NCBI RefSeq assembly: GCF_003688595.1
Contig: NZ_RCWT01000012.1
Span: 474,581-538,580 of the forward strand
Direction of reading: 5' to 3'
DNA from: Sphingomonas sp. PP-F2F-G114-C0414
Lineage (GTDB): Bacteria > Pseudomonadota > Alphaproteobacteria > Sphingomonadales > Sphingomonadaceae
DNA length: 64,000 nt
The stretch's first letter is position 1; each line of letters begins with the position of its first letter. The notes beneath the pieces were generated by a model. It was not told the DNA's origin. It did no database searches and saw only the letters and a program-made list of their open reading frames with translations. The translations under genes were made by a program, and so were the position numbers. Below are positions 1 through 8,537 of this stretch, one piece after another.

Positions 1-1273
1 GCGCGAGGTTGACCTGCCCGAACGGCGCGAGGCTGCGGAAGTCGGCGGGTGGCACCCAGACGCGGTCGGTCGCGATCAGGCGTTGCTCGGTGCGATCGTA
101 CAGCGCGTCGAAGCCGAGCGTCGCGGTCAGCGCCTCGAAGCCGGGAATGCCGCGTTCGTAGCTGAACTTGCCACCATATTTGCGCGAGCGGTTCTGCGAC
201 TGGTCGAACAGCGTGCCGACCGGTGCGAGCCGCACGTCCTGGAACGTCGCGATCGGCGCGACCTCGCCGCCGAACGTATCGCGAGACCGGTTGAAGAAGA
301 CCTGGGTGACGAGGTTGCCGCCCCACAGATCGGGATCGGTCAGCGACAGCGCGATGCTCTCGGTGCGGTTCTCGGCAGGGTCGCCCGGCGGGGTGCCGCG
401 TACCGACGTGGTCGGCAGGTTCGTGCGGAAATTACCGTTGCTGGCGATGTAGTTGCCGCCGCCCTTCAGCTCGAACCGGTTGGCGATGAGGTCGATCCGC
501 GCGGTATCGGTGAGAGCGTAGCCGGCACGTGCGAACACCGACCAGCTGCGGGAATCCTGCGTCTCGCCCTGCGTCAGGTCGGTGCCGACGCGGTTGCCGT
601 GCCCGTCGTAGAACGCACCGCGCTTGTCGTACGCGCCGCCCGCCATCACGTCGAAGCGCCCCGATTTCCACGCGAGAAGCCCGGCGACCTTGCCGCCCTT
701 GCCGTCGCCGCTGAAGCCGGTATCGGTCGTCCCCTGCACCAGCGCACGGCCCGAAAGGCCTTCGGTGCGCGGCGGTTGCACGGTCACCTGGTTGACGATC
801 CCGCCCGTGCCGCCGATCCCCTGCAACGCGTTCGAACCGTAGATCAATTCGACCCGGTCGATGAAGAACGGATCGATCGTGAAGCCGTCGCGCGATCCAT
901 CGCGCAGCGGCGTCGACTGCGGGATGCCGTTGATCGCATAGAGCGGCGAACGCCCGCGCAACGTCTCGCCCGCACCCGACAGCTTCTGCCGCGTCGGCGA
1001 GAAGGACGGCGTCAGGTTCGATACCGCATCGACCACCGACCCGCCGATCGCGACCTGCTGATCGAGCGCCGCGCGGTCGATCACGTCGATCGTCAGCGGC
1101 AACGCGTTGGGCGGCAGGATGCTGCGGGTCGCGCTGACAATGATATCCGCAGGGGCGTCCGAAGGCTGAGCGTCATGATCATCCGTCGCCGGTGCGAGTG
1201 TCGCCTGCGCGCAAACCGGCGAGGTCGTACCGACGATCGGCAAAGCCAGTAGAGTGAAAAGCCCAAACCGCAT
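1..1273 (-). CDS. TonB-dependent outer-membrane receptor, 3' end outside window
   Basis: The first 424 codons are visible and the frame is open at the left edge. The protein starts with a signal peptide (MRFGLFTLLALPIVG, cleavage near VCAQA) followed by a plug domain at about residues 45-160: the segment LPLTIDVIDRAALDQQ, then GETLRGRSPLYAINGIPQ, then DRVELIYGSNALQGIGGTGG. These are typical of the TonB-dependent siderophore/heme receptor plug. The remainder looks like beta-barrel strands with alternating aromatic residues (SWSVFARAGYALTD). Receptors of this class import ferric siderophores or other large nutrients across the outer membrane using TonB-ExbBD energy. A Fur-like palindrome lies about 45 bases upstream, favouring an iron substrate, but the actual ligand cannot be told from this part. 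Confidence 0.9.
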   Translation of the reverse strand, partial: MRFGLFTLLALPIVGTTSPVCAQATLAPATDDHDAQPSDAPADIIVSATRSILPPNALPLTIDVIDRAALDQQVAIGGSVVDAVSNLTPSFSPTRQKLSGAGETLRGRSPLYAINGIPQSTPLRDGSRDGFTIDPFFIDRVELIYGSNALQGIGGTGGIVNQVTVQPPRTEGLSGRALVQGTTDTGFSGDGKGGKVAGLLAWKSGRFDVMAGGAYDKRGAFYDGHGNRVGTDLTQGETQDSRSWSVFARAGYALTDTARIDLIANRFELKGGGNYIASNGNFRTNLPTTSVRGTPPGDPAENRTESIALSLTDPDLWGGNLVTQVFFNRSRDTFGGEVAPIATFQDVRLAPVGTLFDQSQNRSRKYGGKFSYERGIPGFEALTATLGFDALYDRTEQRLIATDRVWVPPADFRSLAPFGQVNLA

Positions 1274-1317
1274 GATGTCCCCCGAATGGGGACGCCCCTA
1301 CGCGAGCCGATACGCTA

Positions 1318-1334
1318 ATGCAAATCGTTCGCAT
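1318..1334. promoter_or_regulatory. Fur-like box upstream of the TonB-dependent receptor
   Basis: ATGCAAATCGTTCGCAT is an imperfect palindrome (6 of 8 base pairs match around a central C) about 45 bases before the receptor start. Half-sites TGCAAAT and TGCGAAC resemble the 7-1-7 Fur pattern used for alphaproteobacterial receptors. Inference from motif only. Confidence 0.45.
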
Positions 1335-1567
1335 AAGTCATTGTTCTGGCTGGCGGCATTGATGTGTATTAAGGCGTAGGCCCGCACCGGCATTTGGGGC
1401 GCGTAGTCCAAAGCACAAAGGGGACACCCGTTCATGTCGCTTGGCGGGCGGTGCATCGGCTCAGCGTCCAGACGGGAATCGCGTACGGTTCGTTCGCAGG
1501 ATGGCTCGACAAGTTGGAGGCGCCCCCCCCCAGTAATCAGGCCGCGATATCCTTGCCTACGACCTGA

Positions 1568-2227
1568 TCAACCACAGCAGCGCTTGTGCTTTTTCCCCGA
1601 CCCGCAAGGGCACGGATCGTTGCGCCCGACTTTCGATGCCGTCGTCGCCAGCGCATCGAGCGAGGTCGTGCCGGCGAGGCGCGTACGCACCACGTACAGT
1701 AGCTGGACGGCTTCTGTCAGCGCCGACGCCGCACCGTCCTGCAGCGCGTTGATCTCCACGCTGTCGAGGTCGCTCTCGTCGCGGGCGACCGCGATCAGCG
1801 TCGTCAATTGCGACCACGGCGCTGCGCTTTCAGCGTCGTCGGCCATCGCCTCCCAGGCGTTCGGACGTAGCGCGATCGCCTCGGCGAAACCGTCGATCCA
1901 ATATTCCCAAAGGACCTCGCCATCGCGCTCGTCGACGTCGAAGATCGGCTGAAGCTTGCCGCGGACAAGATCGCGCGCGATCTCTTCGCGTCGCGCCGCC
2001 ACCGCGTCGGCGAACCATTGCACGTCCAGCGGGTCCTCGAACGGCGCGACGCCGTCGACGTCCGCTCCCCACACGACGGTCATCCACTCACCCGGGGGGA
2101 TCGCCTCCGGGCAAATCAGCAGCCCAGTGAGAAAGCCGTCGAGCTCGGTAAGCAGCATCGGCTCCTCGACGGCGAGGTCGGCGAGTGCACCATCGAGGCG
2201 CCGGAAGCGCGACGGGAATCGTTTCAC
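1568..2227 (-). CDS. UPF0149 family protein with C-terminal SEC-C zinc motif
   Basis: 219 residues from a GTG start. The N-terminal half (LTELDGFLTGLLICPEAIPP, then EWMTVVWG) is the YgfB/YecA-type UPF0149 fold, and the last 20 residues (VGRNDPCPCGSGKKHKRCCG) form a canonical SEC-C metal-binding motif with Cys-x-Cys and Cys-Cys pairs. This architecture is known from YecA-like proteins; SEC-C motifs bind zinc or iron and contact SecB or the ribosome in SecA and relatives. The role here is unknown. The GTG start was chosen because it overlaps the stop of the upstream small ORF as GTGA, a classic translational coupling signal, and because sequence upstream of it in this frame is arginine-rich and unlike the family. 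Confidence 0.85.
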   Translation of the reverse strand: MKRFPSRFRRLDGALADLAVEEPMLLTELDGFLTGLLICPEAIPPGEWMTVVWGADVDGVAPFEDPLDVQWFADAVAARREEIARDLVRGKLQPIFDVDERDGEVLWEYWIDGFAEAIALRPNAWEAMADDAESAAPWSQLTTLIAVARDESDLDSVEINALQDGAASALTEAVQLLYVVRTRLAGTTSLDALATTASKVGRNDPCPCGSGKKHKRCCG

Positions 2228-2421
2228 AGGCGGATGTCGCGTCGGCGCATCTCGTCCCCCGCCATCTCGCGCAACGGTGTCGGATCGCCTGCGGCAAAGA
2301 TGTCGGCAAGGTCGAGCAGATCCTCGTCGCCAAGCGCTTTCACCGACGCCTCTACCGCCGCAAGGCGCTCGAGCGCCCGCCCCGTCTCCGTCGCGCGCCG
2401 CTTGGTTCGTATCTTGAGCAT
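2224..2421 (-). CDS. Small 65-residue protein coupled to the UPF0149 gene
   Basis: Starts MLKIRTKRRATETGR and ends MAGDEMRRRDIRL. It has balanced acidic and basic residues and a leucine-rich central helix (LERLAAVEASVKALGDED), unlike the arginine-rich frames antisense to it, so I take it as real. Its TGA overlaps the GTG of the following UPF0149 gene (GTGA), suggesting one operon with coupled translation. I do not recognise a domain; the predicted structure is mainly helical and cytoplasmic. Confidence 0.6.
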   Translation of the reverse strand: MLKIRTKRRATETGRALERLAAVEASVKALGDEDLLDLADIFAAGDPTPLREMAGDEMRRRDIRL

Positions 2422-2604
2422 GGACGTCCGCTAGCAGGATAAACCGGAAGTTACACTGGCGACCCCGCGTAAGATTAGCCGAAGGCCGGTTTCCGGGCAT
2501 CCCGCCGCATGTGCGCTTGCGCTACTCGGGCGAAGGCAGAGCCTCATTCGGTCCGTGATCGAGCAAGGTTGGCGAGATCTTTAACGCGAAGTGCCGGACT
2601 GTCG

Positions 2605-2994
2605 TCAGGTGAGGCAGGTATGCCGCAGCCGCAGGTTCGTAATGTGCGCGGTCGCCACTAGGATGCCGCCAGTCACCGTGACGGCGACCTCGGCGCTGCC
2701 TTCCGGCAGGACGAACGCCCCTATCGTCATCAGACCCAGTCCGGCGGCACCAAGGCACAGAGGCCAAGATGTGGCGTGACGGGTCCGCCCGCCGATCAGC
2801 GCGATCGCCGCTATCGGGACGGCCAACAGCAACACCCAACGGTGGAAGCTTTCGGGGATGACGATGATCGTGGACACCATCGGCACCGCCGCCAGGAGGA
2901 GCGGTAGCGCTAGGCAATGCACCATGCACGCCGCCGAGCCCGCCATCGCCGCCCGATCGAGCCAGTCCATTCCGCACGTCCGTATCGTTCTCAT
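2605..2994 (-). CDS. MerC-domain inner-membrane protein
   Basis: 129 residues from the MRTIRTC start, or 121 if MDWLDRA (2970) is used. About four hydrophobic segments are visible. The first helix carries the CMVHC motif (SAACMVHCLALPLLLAAVP), the paired cysteines typical of MerC-family proteins that move soft metals such as Hg(II) or zinc across the inner membrane. It is divergent from a COG0523 GTPase and a zinc-repressor-like palindrome lies between them, so zinc uptake or sparing is more likely than mercury resistance: no merR, merA, merT or merP is nearby. A start codon at 3033 is excluded because it would lie inside the palindrome. Confidence 0.8.
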   Translation of the reverse strand: MRTIRTCGMDWLDRAAMAGSAACMVHCLALPLLLAAVPMVSTIIVIPESFHRWVLLLAVPIAAIALIGGRTRHATSWPLCLGAAGLGLMTIGAFVLPEGSAEVAVTVTGGILVATAHITNLRLRHTCLT

Positions 2995-3018
2995 CTTGCC
3001 ACGCCCGTCATCAATACC

Positions 3019-3041
3019 GTAATGATACATCATATCATTTC
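3019..3041. promoter_or_regulatory. Zur-like operator between MerC and the COG0523 GTPase
   Basis: A perfect inverted repeat AATGATA-catca-TATCATT (3021-3039) sits in a 23-base frame GTAATG...CATTTC, close to the proteobacterial Zur consensus built on AATGTTATA and its complement. It lies 15 bases before the GTPase start and 25 bases before the MerC start, so one repressor dimer could control both directions. Confidence 0.7.
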
Positions 3042-3056
3042 GTGTGAGGTAAGTCG

Positions 3057-4274
3057 ATGGTCCAGGATATGAAGCCGCTGTTGCCCGTGACGGTCCTGTC
3101 CGGATTCCTCGGTGCGGGTAAGACGACGCTCCTCAATCACATCCTTGCCAACCGGGAGGGCCGGCGGGTGGCGGTGATCGTCAACGACATGTCCGAGGTG
3201 AACATCGATGCGGATCTGGTGCGCAGCGGCGATACCGCCCTGTCGCGCGGTGAAGACACGCTGGTCGAGATGACCAATGGCTGCATCTGCTGCACGCTGC
3301 GCGAGGATCTGCTCGTCGAGGTGCGAGCGCTGGCCGATGCCGGGCAGTTCGACTGCCTGGTCATCGAAAGTACCGGTATCTCCGAACCGTTGCCGGTGGC
3401 CGCGACCTTCTCGTTCGAGGACGAGCAGGGCGAAAGCCTGTCCGACGTCGCGCGGCTGGACACGATGGTGACGGTGGTCGACGCCGCCAACCTGCTCCGC
3501 GACTATGCGAGCACCGACTTTCTCGCCGATCGCGGCGAGGCGCTCGGCGACGGCGATCGCCGCAGCTTGGTCGGGTTGCTGGTCGAGCAGATCGAGTTCG
3601 CCGACGTGATCGTCATCACCAAGGGCGACCTGGTCGACGCTGCGCAACTCGCGACCGTGCGAAAGCTGGTCGCGTCGCTCAACGCCGACGCCCGCATCGT
3701 CGAGGCCGATCACGGACGCGTGCCGCTCGATTCCGTTATCGAAACCGGGCTGTTCGACGACGAGAAGGCGGAGTTGCATCCGCTCTGGGCGAAGGAACTC
3801 TACGGTCATGCCGATCACCGTCCCGAAAGCGAGGAATACGGCGTCGAAAGTTTCGTCTACCGGGCTCGCGCGCCGTTCGACCCGGTGAAGTTCCACGACT
3901 TCGCACGCGGCGGCTGGCCGGGTGTGGTCCGGGCGAAGGGGCATTTCTGGCTCGCGACGCGCCCCGACTGGTGTGGCGAACTCGCGCAGGCCGGAGCGCA
4001 GTCGATGACGGAGGCGATGGGCCGCTGGTGGGCCTGCGTACCGGAGCCGAAGCGACCGAGCGGTGAAGCGTGGGAGCGAATGGTCGCCGCGAAATGGTCG
4101 CCGATCTGGGGCGACCGACGGCAGGAACTGGTCTTCATCGGCATCGACATGGACGAGGCCGAGATCCGGCGCCGTCTCGATGCCTGCCTGGTGCCCGCCG
4201 CCGCTTTCACCCCCCGGTTGTGGGAGGGGCTGCCCGATCCGTTCCCCGCCTGGGGCGTGCGGGAGATGGCGTGA
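3057..4274 (+). CDS. COG0523 (CobW/ZigA-type) GTP-binding metallochaperone
   Basis: 405 residues. Walker A is in [16 protein letters not shown] (residues ~15-30), the metal-binding CxCC motif is in [12 protein letters not shown] (~75-86), and the switch [11 protein letters not shown] follows. The C-terminal third ([19 protein letters not shown]) is a CobW_C domain. COG0523 G3E GTPases handle zinc, cobalt or nickel; the ZigA-like zinc-repressed branch is thought to supply zinc to enzymes during starvation. A ribosome site GAGGT lies 6 bases before the ATG. The Zur-like palindrome upstream, the divergent MerC gene and the overlapping DUF1826 gene all point to the zinc-starvation branch. The zinc assignment is inferred from context. 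Confidence 0.9.
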   Translation: MVQDMKPLLPVTVLSGFLGAGKTTLLNHILANREGRRVAVIVNDMSEVNIDADLVRSGDTALSRGEDTLVEMTNGCICCTLREDLLVEVRALADAGQFDCLVIESTGISEPLPVAATFSFEDEQGESLSDVARLDTMVTVVDAANLLRDYASTDFLADRGEALGDGDRRSLVGLLVEQIEFADVIVITKGDLVDAAQLATVRKLVASLNADARIVEADHGRVPLDSVIETGLFDDEKAELHPLWAKELYGHADHRPESEEYGVESFVYRARAPFDPVKFHDFARGGWPGVVRAKGHFWLATRPDWCGELAQAGAQSMTEAMGRWWACVPEPKRPSGEAWERMVAAKWSPIWGDRRQELVFIGIDMDEAEIRRRLDACLVPAAAFTPRLWEGLPDPFPAWGVREMA

Positions 4275-4912
4275 TGACCGACGCGTCGTTACTCGCACCA
4301 GTCCGCTCGCACGTTCATCGGGCGCGGACCGTCGATGCGCTTGCTGCGATCTTCGACCCCGACGTCAATCTCGCGATCTGGGAGCGACCATCGGTGCCGG
4401 TCGGAGCGCTAGGCGGTTTCGGCACCATCCAGATGACGACGACGGTCGATCGCGCGCATGAGGAACTGACGAGTGCGTTCGCGCAGTTGCCCGCCGCCGC
4501 CTGGCATGCGGATATCGCCGCGGACATCGCCGTGCTCACCACGTCCTTCGCGGCGATCATGGCGCTGTCGCACGTCGTGATCCGGCTCGAGCGGGTGGTC
4601 GGCGACGCCTGCAAACGCTGGCACGCCGATTACGTCTCCGTTCGCCTGATCTGCACCTATCGCGGATCGGGAACGCAGTGGATCGAGCGGTCGGTCGAAA
4701 GCCCGGACGTGCCGGTCGTCGAGACACCGCAATCGCTCGACGCGGGTGCGGTCGGTCTGTTCAAGGGCCGCGTTCTTGCCGGCGAGCACGCGATCATCCA
4801 CCGGTCGCCGCCGATCGCGGGCACCGGCGAGGAACGACTCCTGCTCGTGCTCGACTGTCCGCCGCCAGAGGAAACCGCGGCGCTGTGGGCGAGCGCGATG
4901 CAACGTGGCTGA
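4274..4912 (+). CDS. DUF1826 family protein
   Basis: 212 residues. The start overlaps the stop of the GTPase by one base (TGATG), so the two are co-translated. Recognisable family features are the central IAVLTTSFAAIMALSHVVIRLERV and KRWHADYVSVRLICTYRG, and the late segment LFKGRVLAGEHAIIHRSPP, which fits DUF1826, a family repeatedly found beside zinc-regulated COG0523 genes. It has no signal peptide or membrane helix. A conserved HAD-Y pattern and late histidines could bind metal. Function is not established; it probably works with the GTPase in zinc-limited cells. Confidence 0.8.
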   Translation: MTDASLLAPVRSHVHRARTVDALAAIFDPDVNLAIWERPSVPVGALGGFGTIQMTTTVDRAHEELTSAFAQLPAAAWHADIAADIAVLTTSFAAIMALSHVVIRLERVVGDACKRWHADYVSVRLICTYRGSGTQWIERSVESPDVPVVETPQSLDAGAVGLFKGRVLAGEHAIIHRSPPIAGTGEERLLLVLDCPPPEETAALWASAMQRG

Positions 4913-4987
4913 CACATTACCGGTCCATTGCCGCTGCCAAACCGGCGTACGGCGTCTCATCATCCAGGCCATCAGGATACTCGCTCC

Positions 4988-5776
4988 ATGACGCGTTTGC
5001 CGCTTCTCCTAGCCGTCACGCTCGCGAGCCTGGGTGCCGTTGCCGGCGCGCAGCAGGCGCTCGGGCCAGCGGGATATCTCAAGCCCGGCGCGTTCGATGT
5101 GCTGGCCATCCTGCCGCCTGCTCCCAAGCCCACCGACCCTCGCGGGATTGCCGACCGTGCGATCTTCAAGGCGACGCGCGCGTTGCAGGGCAGTCCGCGC
5201 TGGGCGCTGGCCACCAACGACGTAAAGTCCGCGCCCGCCGACCTGTTTAGCGACTTCAGTTGCGCGATGGGGATCGTGCTCACGCCCGAGAACGCCCCGC
5301 GGACCGCCGCGCTGCTTCGGCGCGCGATGTTCGACACATCCCGTCAAACCAACGGCGCCAAGACATTCTACAAGCGGCAGCGACCGTTCCTGATCGATCG
5401 CGGACCGATCTGTCAGCCCGCCGCCGAGGTCGCGGACAGCTATGATTACCCTTCGGGCCATACGACCGCGGGCTGGACGATGGCGACCTTGCTTGCGGAA
5501 ATCGCGCCCGATCGCGCGACCGCCCTGCTCGCACGCGGCCGGGCTTATGGCGAAAGTCGGATCGTGTGCGGCGTCCACAATGCCAGCGCCGTCGAGGCGG
5601 GGCGGCTGTCGGCGTCGTCGACGCTGACCGCGATGCAGGGCGACCCGGCCTTCACAGTGGATCTCGCCGCAGCCAGGCAGGAGATCGCGGCACTTCGACA
5701 CGACGGCGGAACGGCGAAACCCGACGCTGCGCTCTGCACAGGCGAAGCGGCCCTCGTCGCCCAGCCCCTCTACTGA
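4988..5776 (+). CDS. Class A non-specific acid phosphatase (PAP2 fold), secreted
   Basis: 262 residues with a signal peptide (MTRLPLLLAVTLASLGAVAG, cleavage near AGA-QQ). The acid-phosphatase signature is nearly complete: KTFYKRQRP (K-x6-RP), PSGH in YPSGHTTAGW, and SRIVCGVH with the catalytic histidine. In the usual third block, SR-x5-H-x3-D, the last position is alanine (HNASA), so the aspartate that supports the nucleophilic histidine appears replaced. The PhoD gene follows after 10 bases, making a periplasmic phosphate-scavenging pair. Activity may be altered by the D-to-A change, though some alphaproteobacterial relatives may share it. Confidence 0.85.
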   Translation: MTRLPLLLAVTLASLGAVAGAQQALGPAGYLKPGAFDVLAILPPAPKPTDPRGIADRAIFKATRALQGSPRWALATNDVKSAPADLFSDFSCAMGIVLTPENAPRTAALLRRAMFDTSRQTNGAKTFYKRQRPFLIDRGPICQPAAEVADSYDYPSGHTTAGWTMATLLAEIAPDRATALLARGRAYGESRIVCGVHNASAVEAGRLSASSTLTAMQGDPAFTVDLAAARQEIAALRHDGGTAKPDAALCTGEAALVAQPLY

Positions 5777-5786
5777 CGAGACAATC

Positions 5787-7358
5787 ATGACCGACACCAC
5801 CGGATCGCGCCTGCTCCTCAATCGCCGGTCCATGATCGGTGCCGCCGCGGCGCTGGTCGGCGCGCCGGCGATCCTGCGCGCGCAACAACTCTTCGCCGCC
5901 TACCCGTTTCGCCTCGGCATTGCGGCGGGCGATCCGGCTGCGGACGGCTTCGTCATCTGGACCCGGCTCGCGCCCGATCCGCTCGCCGAGCATGGCGGCA
6001 TGCCGATGCAGCCGGTCGAGGTCGACTGGCAGGTCGCGACCGACCCTCGCTTCGCGACGCTGGTCGCGGGCGGCAAGACGCTGGCGCGGCCCGAACTCGC
6101 CCACTCCGTCCATGTCGAGGTGGCGGGCCTGCTACCCGATCGGCCGTATTGGTACCGGTTCACGGTCGGCAGCGAGCGCTCGACCACGGGATGCGCACGG
6201 ACGCTGCCGGTCGCCGGTGCGCCACTCGACCGGCTGCGGTTCGCGGTCGCCGGCTGCCAGAATTACGAGGACGGCCTGTACACCGCCTATCGCCACCTCG
6301 CGGCGGACGATCCCGCCTTCGTCTTCCATTACGGCGACTATATCTACGAAGGCCGGAGCGCGCCGATGCCGGTCGGCTATGACGGCAAGCCCCGCCGCTT
6401 CGTCCGCGAACATGCCGGGCAGAAGCTGTTCGACCTCGCCGATTATCGCCGCCGCTATGCCCAGTACAAGACCGACCCGGACCTGCAGGCCGCCCACGCC
6501 GCCGCGGCGTGGTTCGTCACGTTCGACGATCACGAGGTCGAGAACAACTGGGTCGGCGAGATCGACCAGGAGAACGACCCGCCCGAGGTGTTCGCACTGC
6601 GCCGGGCCGCCGCATTCCAAGCCTATTACGAGCATATGCCACTGCGTCGATCGGCGTTTCCGGGACCTGCGGGCATGCAGATCTATCGCCGCGCGACGAT
6701 CGGCAACCTGCTCGACCTGCATTTGCTCGACACGCGGCAGTTCCGGACCGACCAGCCCTGCGACGACGGCTTCAAGACGCGTTGCAAGGGGTGGGCGGAT
6801 CCCGCGGCGCAGGTCATGGGACGCGCGCAGGAGGCGTGGCTGGCGACGGCGCTGAAGCAGAAGAAGGCGCGGTGGAACGCGCTGGCGCAGCAGGTGATGA
6901 TGATGCCGCTCGACCGGCGCACCGGCGACGAGCCCGCGCCGATCCGCAACATGGACAGCTGGGGCGGCTATGACGCGCCGCGCGAACGCGTGTTGAAGAT
7001 GGTCGAGGGGCTCGGCAATGCCGTCGTACTGACCGGCGACGAGCATCAGAACTATGCCGGCGTGCTGCGTACCGAGGGTGGCCAGGGGGATGCAGTCGCC
7101 GTCGAGTTCGTCGGCACGTCGATCAGCTCGGGCGGCGACGGTGCGGATCGGCGGGTCGGCGAAGACCGCATCCGCGCCCGCAACCCGTTCCTCGCCTGGA
7201 CCAACGACCGTCGCGGTTATCTGCTGTGCGACGTGAACGCGGACCAGTGGAAAACGGAATTCCGGACGGTCGATACCGTCGCGCGCCCCGACGGCGCTGT
7301 CAAAACGGCCGGCACGGCGATCATCGAGCACGGCCGTGCCGCCGTGACGATGACCTGA
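5787..7358 (+). CDS. phoD: PhoD-family alkaline phosphatase, Tat-exported
   Basis: 523 residues. A twin-arginine signal is seen at LLLNRRSMIGAAAALVGAP. The family's phospho-esterase core is clear: FAVAGCQNYEDGLYTAY, FVFHYGDYIYEGR, WFVTFDDHEVENNWVGE and VVLTGDEHQNY, which supply the aspartate, asparagine and histidine ligands of the Fe/Ca site. PhoD enzymes hydrolyse phosphomonoesters and diesters in the periplasm and are usually induced by phosphate starvation. It sits just downstream of the acid phosphatase in the same direction, likely one transcript. No pho box was identified. Confidence 0.92.
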   Translation: MTDTTGSRLLLNRRSMIGAAAALVGAPAILRAQQLFAAYPFRLGIAAGDPAADGFVIWTRLAPDPLAEHGGMPMQPVEVDWQVATDPRFATLVAGGKTLARPELAHSVHVEVAGLLPDRPYWYRFTVGSERSTTGCARTLPVAGAPLDRLRFAVAGCQNYEDGLYTAYRHLAADDPAFVFHYGDYIYEGRSAPMPVGYDGKPRRFVREHAGQKLFDLADYRRRYAQYKTDPDLQAAHAAAAWFVTFDDHEVENNWVGEIDQENDPPEVFALRRAAAFQAYYEHMPLRRSAFPGPAGMQIYRRATIGNLLDLHLLDTRQFRTDQPCDDGFKTRCKGWADPAAQVMGRAQEAWLATALKQKKARWNALAQQVMMMPLDRRTGDEPAPIRNMDSWGGYDAPRERVLKMVEGLGNAVVLTGDEHQNYAGVLRTEGGQGDAVAVEFVGTSISSGGDGADRRVGEDRIRARNPFLAWTNDRRGYLLCDVNADQWKTEFRTVDTVARPDGAVKTAGTAIIEHGRAAVTMT

Positions 7359-7559
7359 ATTCCCCTTCGTGCGACGATCGGAACGCGTCAGCATTCCTCC
7401 GGTCGCCCCAATTCACCAAGCCTGTGTTCTTGGAGGAAACGAGCCCGTCGCGCGGGGAGACCAAGTTCGGAAGTCCGGCTGAGTCGGCAGCGCGCCGCGT
7501 TCGGTGGGGGCGTCGTCCCCAGGACCAATGATCGCGACGGCATCGCTCATCCGCGGCAT

Positions 7560-7715
7560 GAACAGCAACGCGGCAAGCGTCACTGCGACGCTGATGATCA
7601 GACTCGCGGTCGAGACGATCTTATCATTGGCCCGTCATTGGCGCCGAGCACCCGCGCGAAGCCAGCCGATCCGATCGGTGACGTGGCGTTCGCGGTGCGA
7701 CGACACCGCGCCCAT
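7560..7715 (-). pseudogene. Remnant of a VIT1/CCC1-family metal transporter
   Basis: The ATG lies one base past the stop of the BON gene. The first 22 codons read MGAVSSHRERHVTDRIGWLR, the cytoplasmic start of VIT/CCC1 iron-manganese transporters, whose next block is normally LRAAVLGANDGIVS. Here that block needs two frame corrections: LGANDG is in a shifted frame, an extra 11 bases follow, and IVSTASLII resumes. After the first membrane segment the similarity ends. The gene is thus both frameshifted and truncated. It was probably the downstream partner of the BON gene. Confidence 0.55.
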
Positions 7716-7716
7716 G

Positions 7717-8366
7717 TCAGACGATTTCGAGCATGTTCTCCACCTTTACCGCGCCCGGTGCAGCCCAGGCGGTGCGTTCGGCGACCATCCGGTCGTGCGG
7801 CGAGTCGACCGAGCCGGTCAGCCGCACGGTGCCGCCATCGACCGACACCTTGATCGTGTCGCCGTCGAAGAACCACGAGCGATGGAGCGCGGTGCGGATG
7901 TCGTTGCTGACGTCGGTCACGTCGACGCGCGCTTTCAGCGTGACGTGATTGATCACGCCGACGACACCTGCGAGCGGCCGCACCGCCGCCTCCGCCGCGT
8001 CCTTCTGGAAATGCCAGCGCACTTCGCCGCGCAGGCTGACCCAACCGTCCTCGACCTGCGCCTTGATACTGTCGTGCGGGACGGTCGTATCCCAGGACAG
8101 GCGCTCGACGATCGCGCTCGCGATCGCCTCGTCGCCGCGCTTGAAGCGACTTCCAGCTGCACCTCGATCGCCTCGGCGACCGCCTTCACGCCGTCGACGC
8201 GCGCGGCAGCGCGTTCGGCGGCGTATTTCGCGGCATAACTGCCAGCGTGGCCGCTCAGCGTGACAACGCCGTTGTTCGCGGTGACGCCGATATGCCCGGC
8301 GGGGACGCTCGGGTCCCAATTGAGTTCGGCGAGCACGGCTTTCTGCAATCTGGCGTCGTGGGACAT
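7717..8366 (-). pseudogene. BON-domain protein with an apparent frameshift
   Basis: Three BON domains (osmoprotective, lipid-associated) are readable: residues 1-70 from MSHDARLQKAVLAELNWDP, the second from EAIASAIVERLSWDTTVP, the third ending HDRMVAERTAWAAPGAVKVE. The first domain is in one frame and the other two in another; the break is near 8140-8150, where IEVQLEVA must shift by one base to reach FKRGDEAIA. A good ribosome site (AGGAGA) precedes the ATG at 8366. BON proteins of this cytoplasmic type often accompany Usp and low-oxygen genes, as here. The break may be a true mutation or a sequencing error. Confidence 0.75.
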
Positions 8367-8443
8367 GACACTCTCCTGGAGACAGCGCGGGGAGGTCCGA
8401 GCCGATGACCGCACCCTATCGCCTCGACCGATCGCGGACAGCG

Positions 8444-8482
8444 TCGGGAACTACGCAGCCCGCGCTTATGCGTAGTTCCCGA
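8444..8482. promoter_or_regulatory. Divergent pair of candidate FixJ sites between BON and usp
   Basis: TCGGGAACTACGCA (8444-8457) and its exact reverse complement TGCGTAGTTCCCGA (8469-8482) form a 14-base perfect inverted repeat with an 11-base spacer. One copy points to the BON gene (77 bases before its ATG), the other to usp (55 bases). The GTAGTT core resembles FixJ sites of rhizobia as I recall them (GTAMGTAG). Two related sites occur before the fermentative genes. Confidence 0.65.
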
Positions 8483-8537
8483 TCCTTTCCTGCGCCCGCC
8501 CTAACGCCGACAGCTCGGCGAAAGAGGGAGACCGCGC

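Noticed and set aside
83..1252. 389-codon plus-strand frame in the receptor region
   Set aside because: Arg-rich; the minus strand reads as a clear TonB-dependent receptor plug.
3030..4298. 422-codon minus-strand frame opposite the GTPase
   Set aside because: Antisense shadow; would also remove the Zur-like palindrome.
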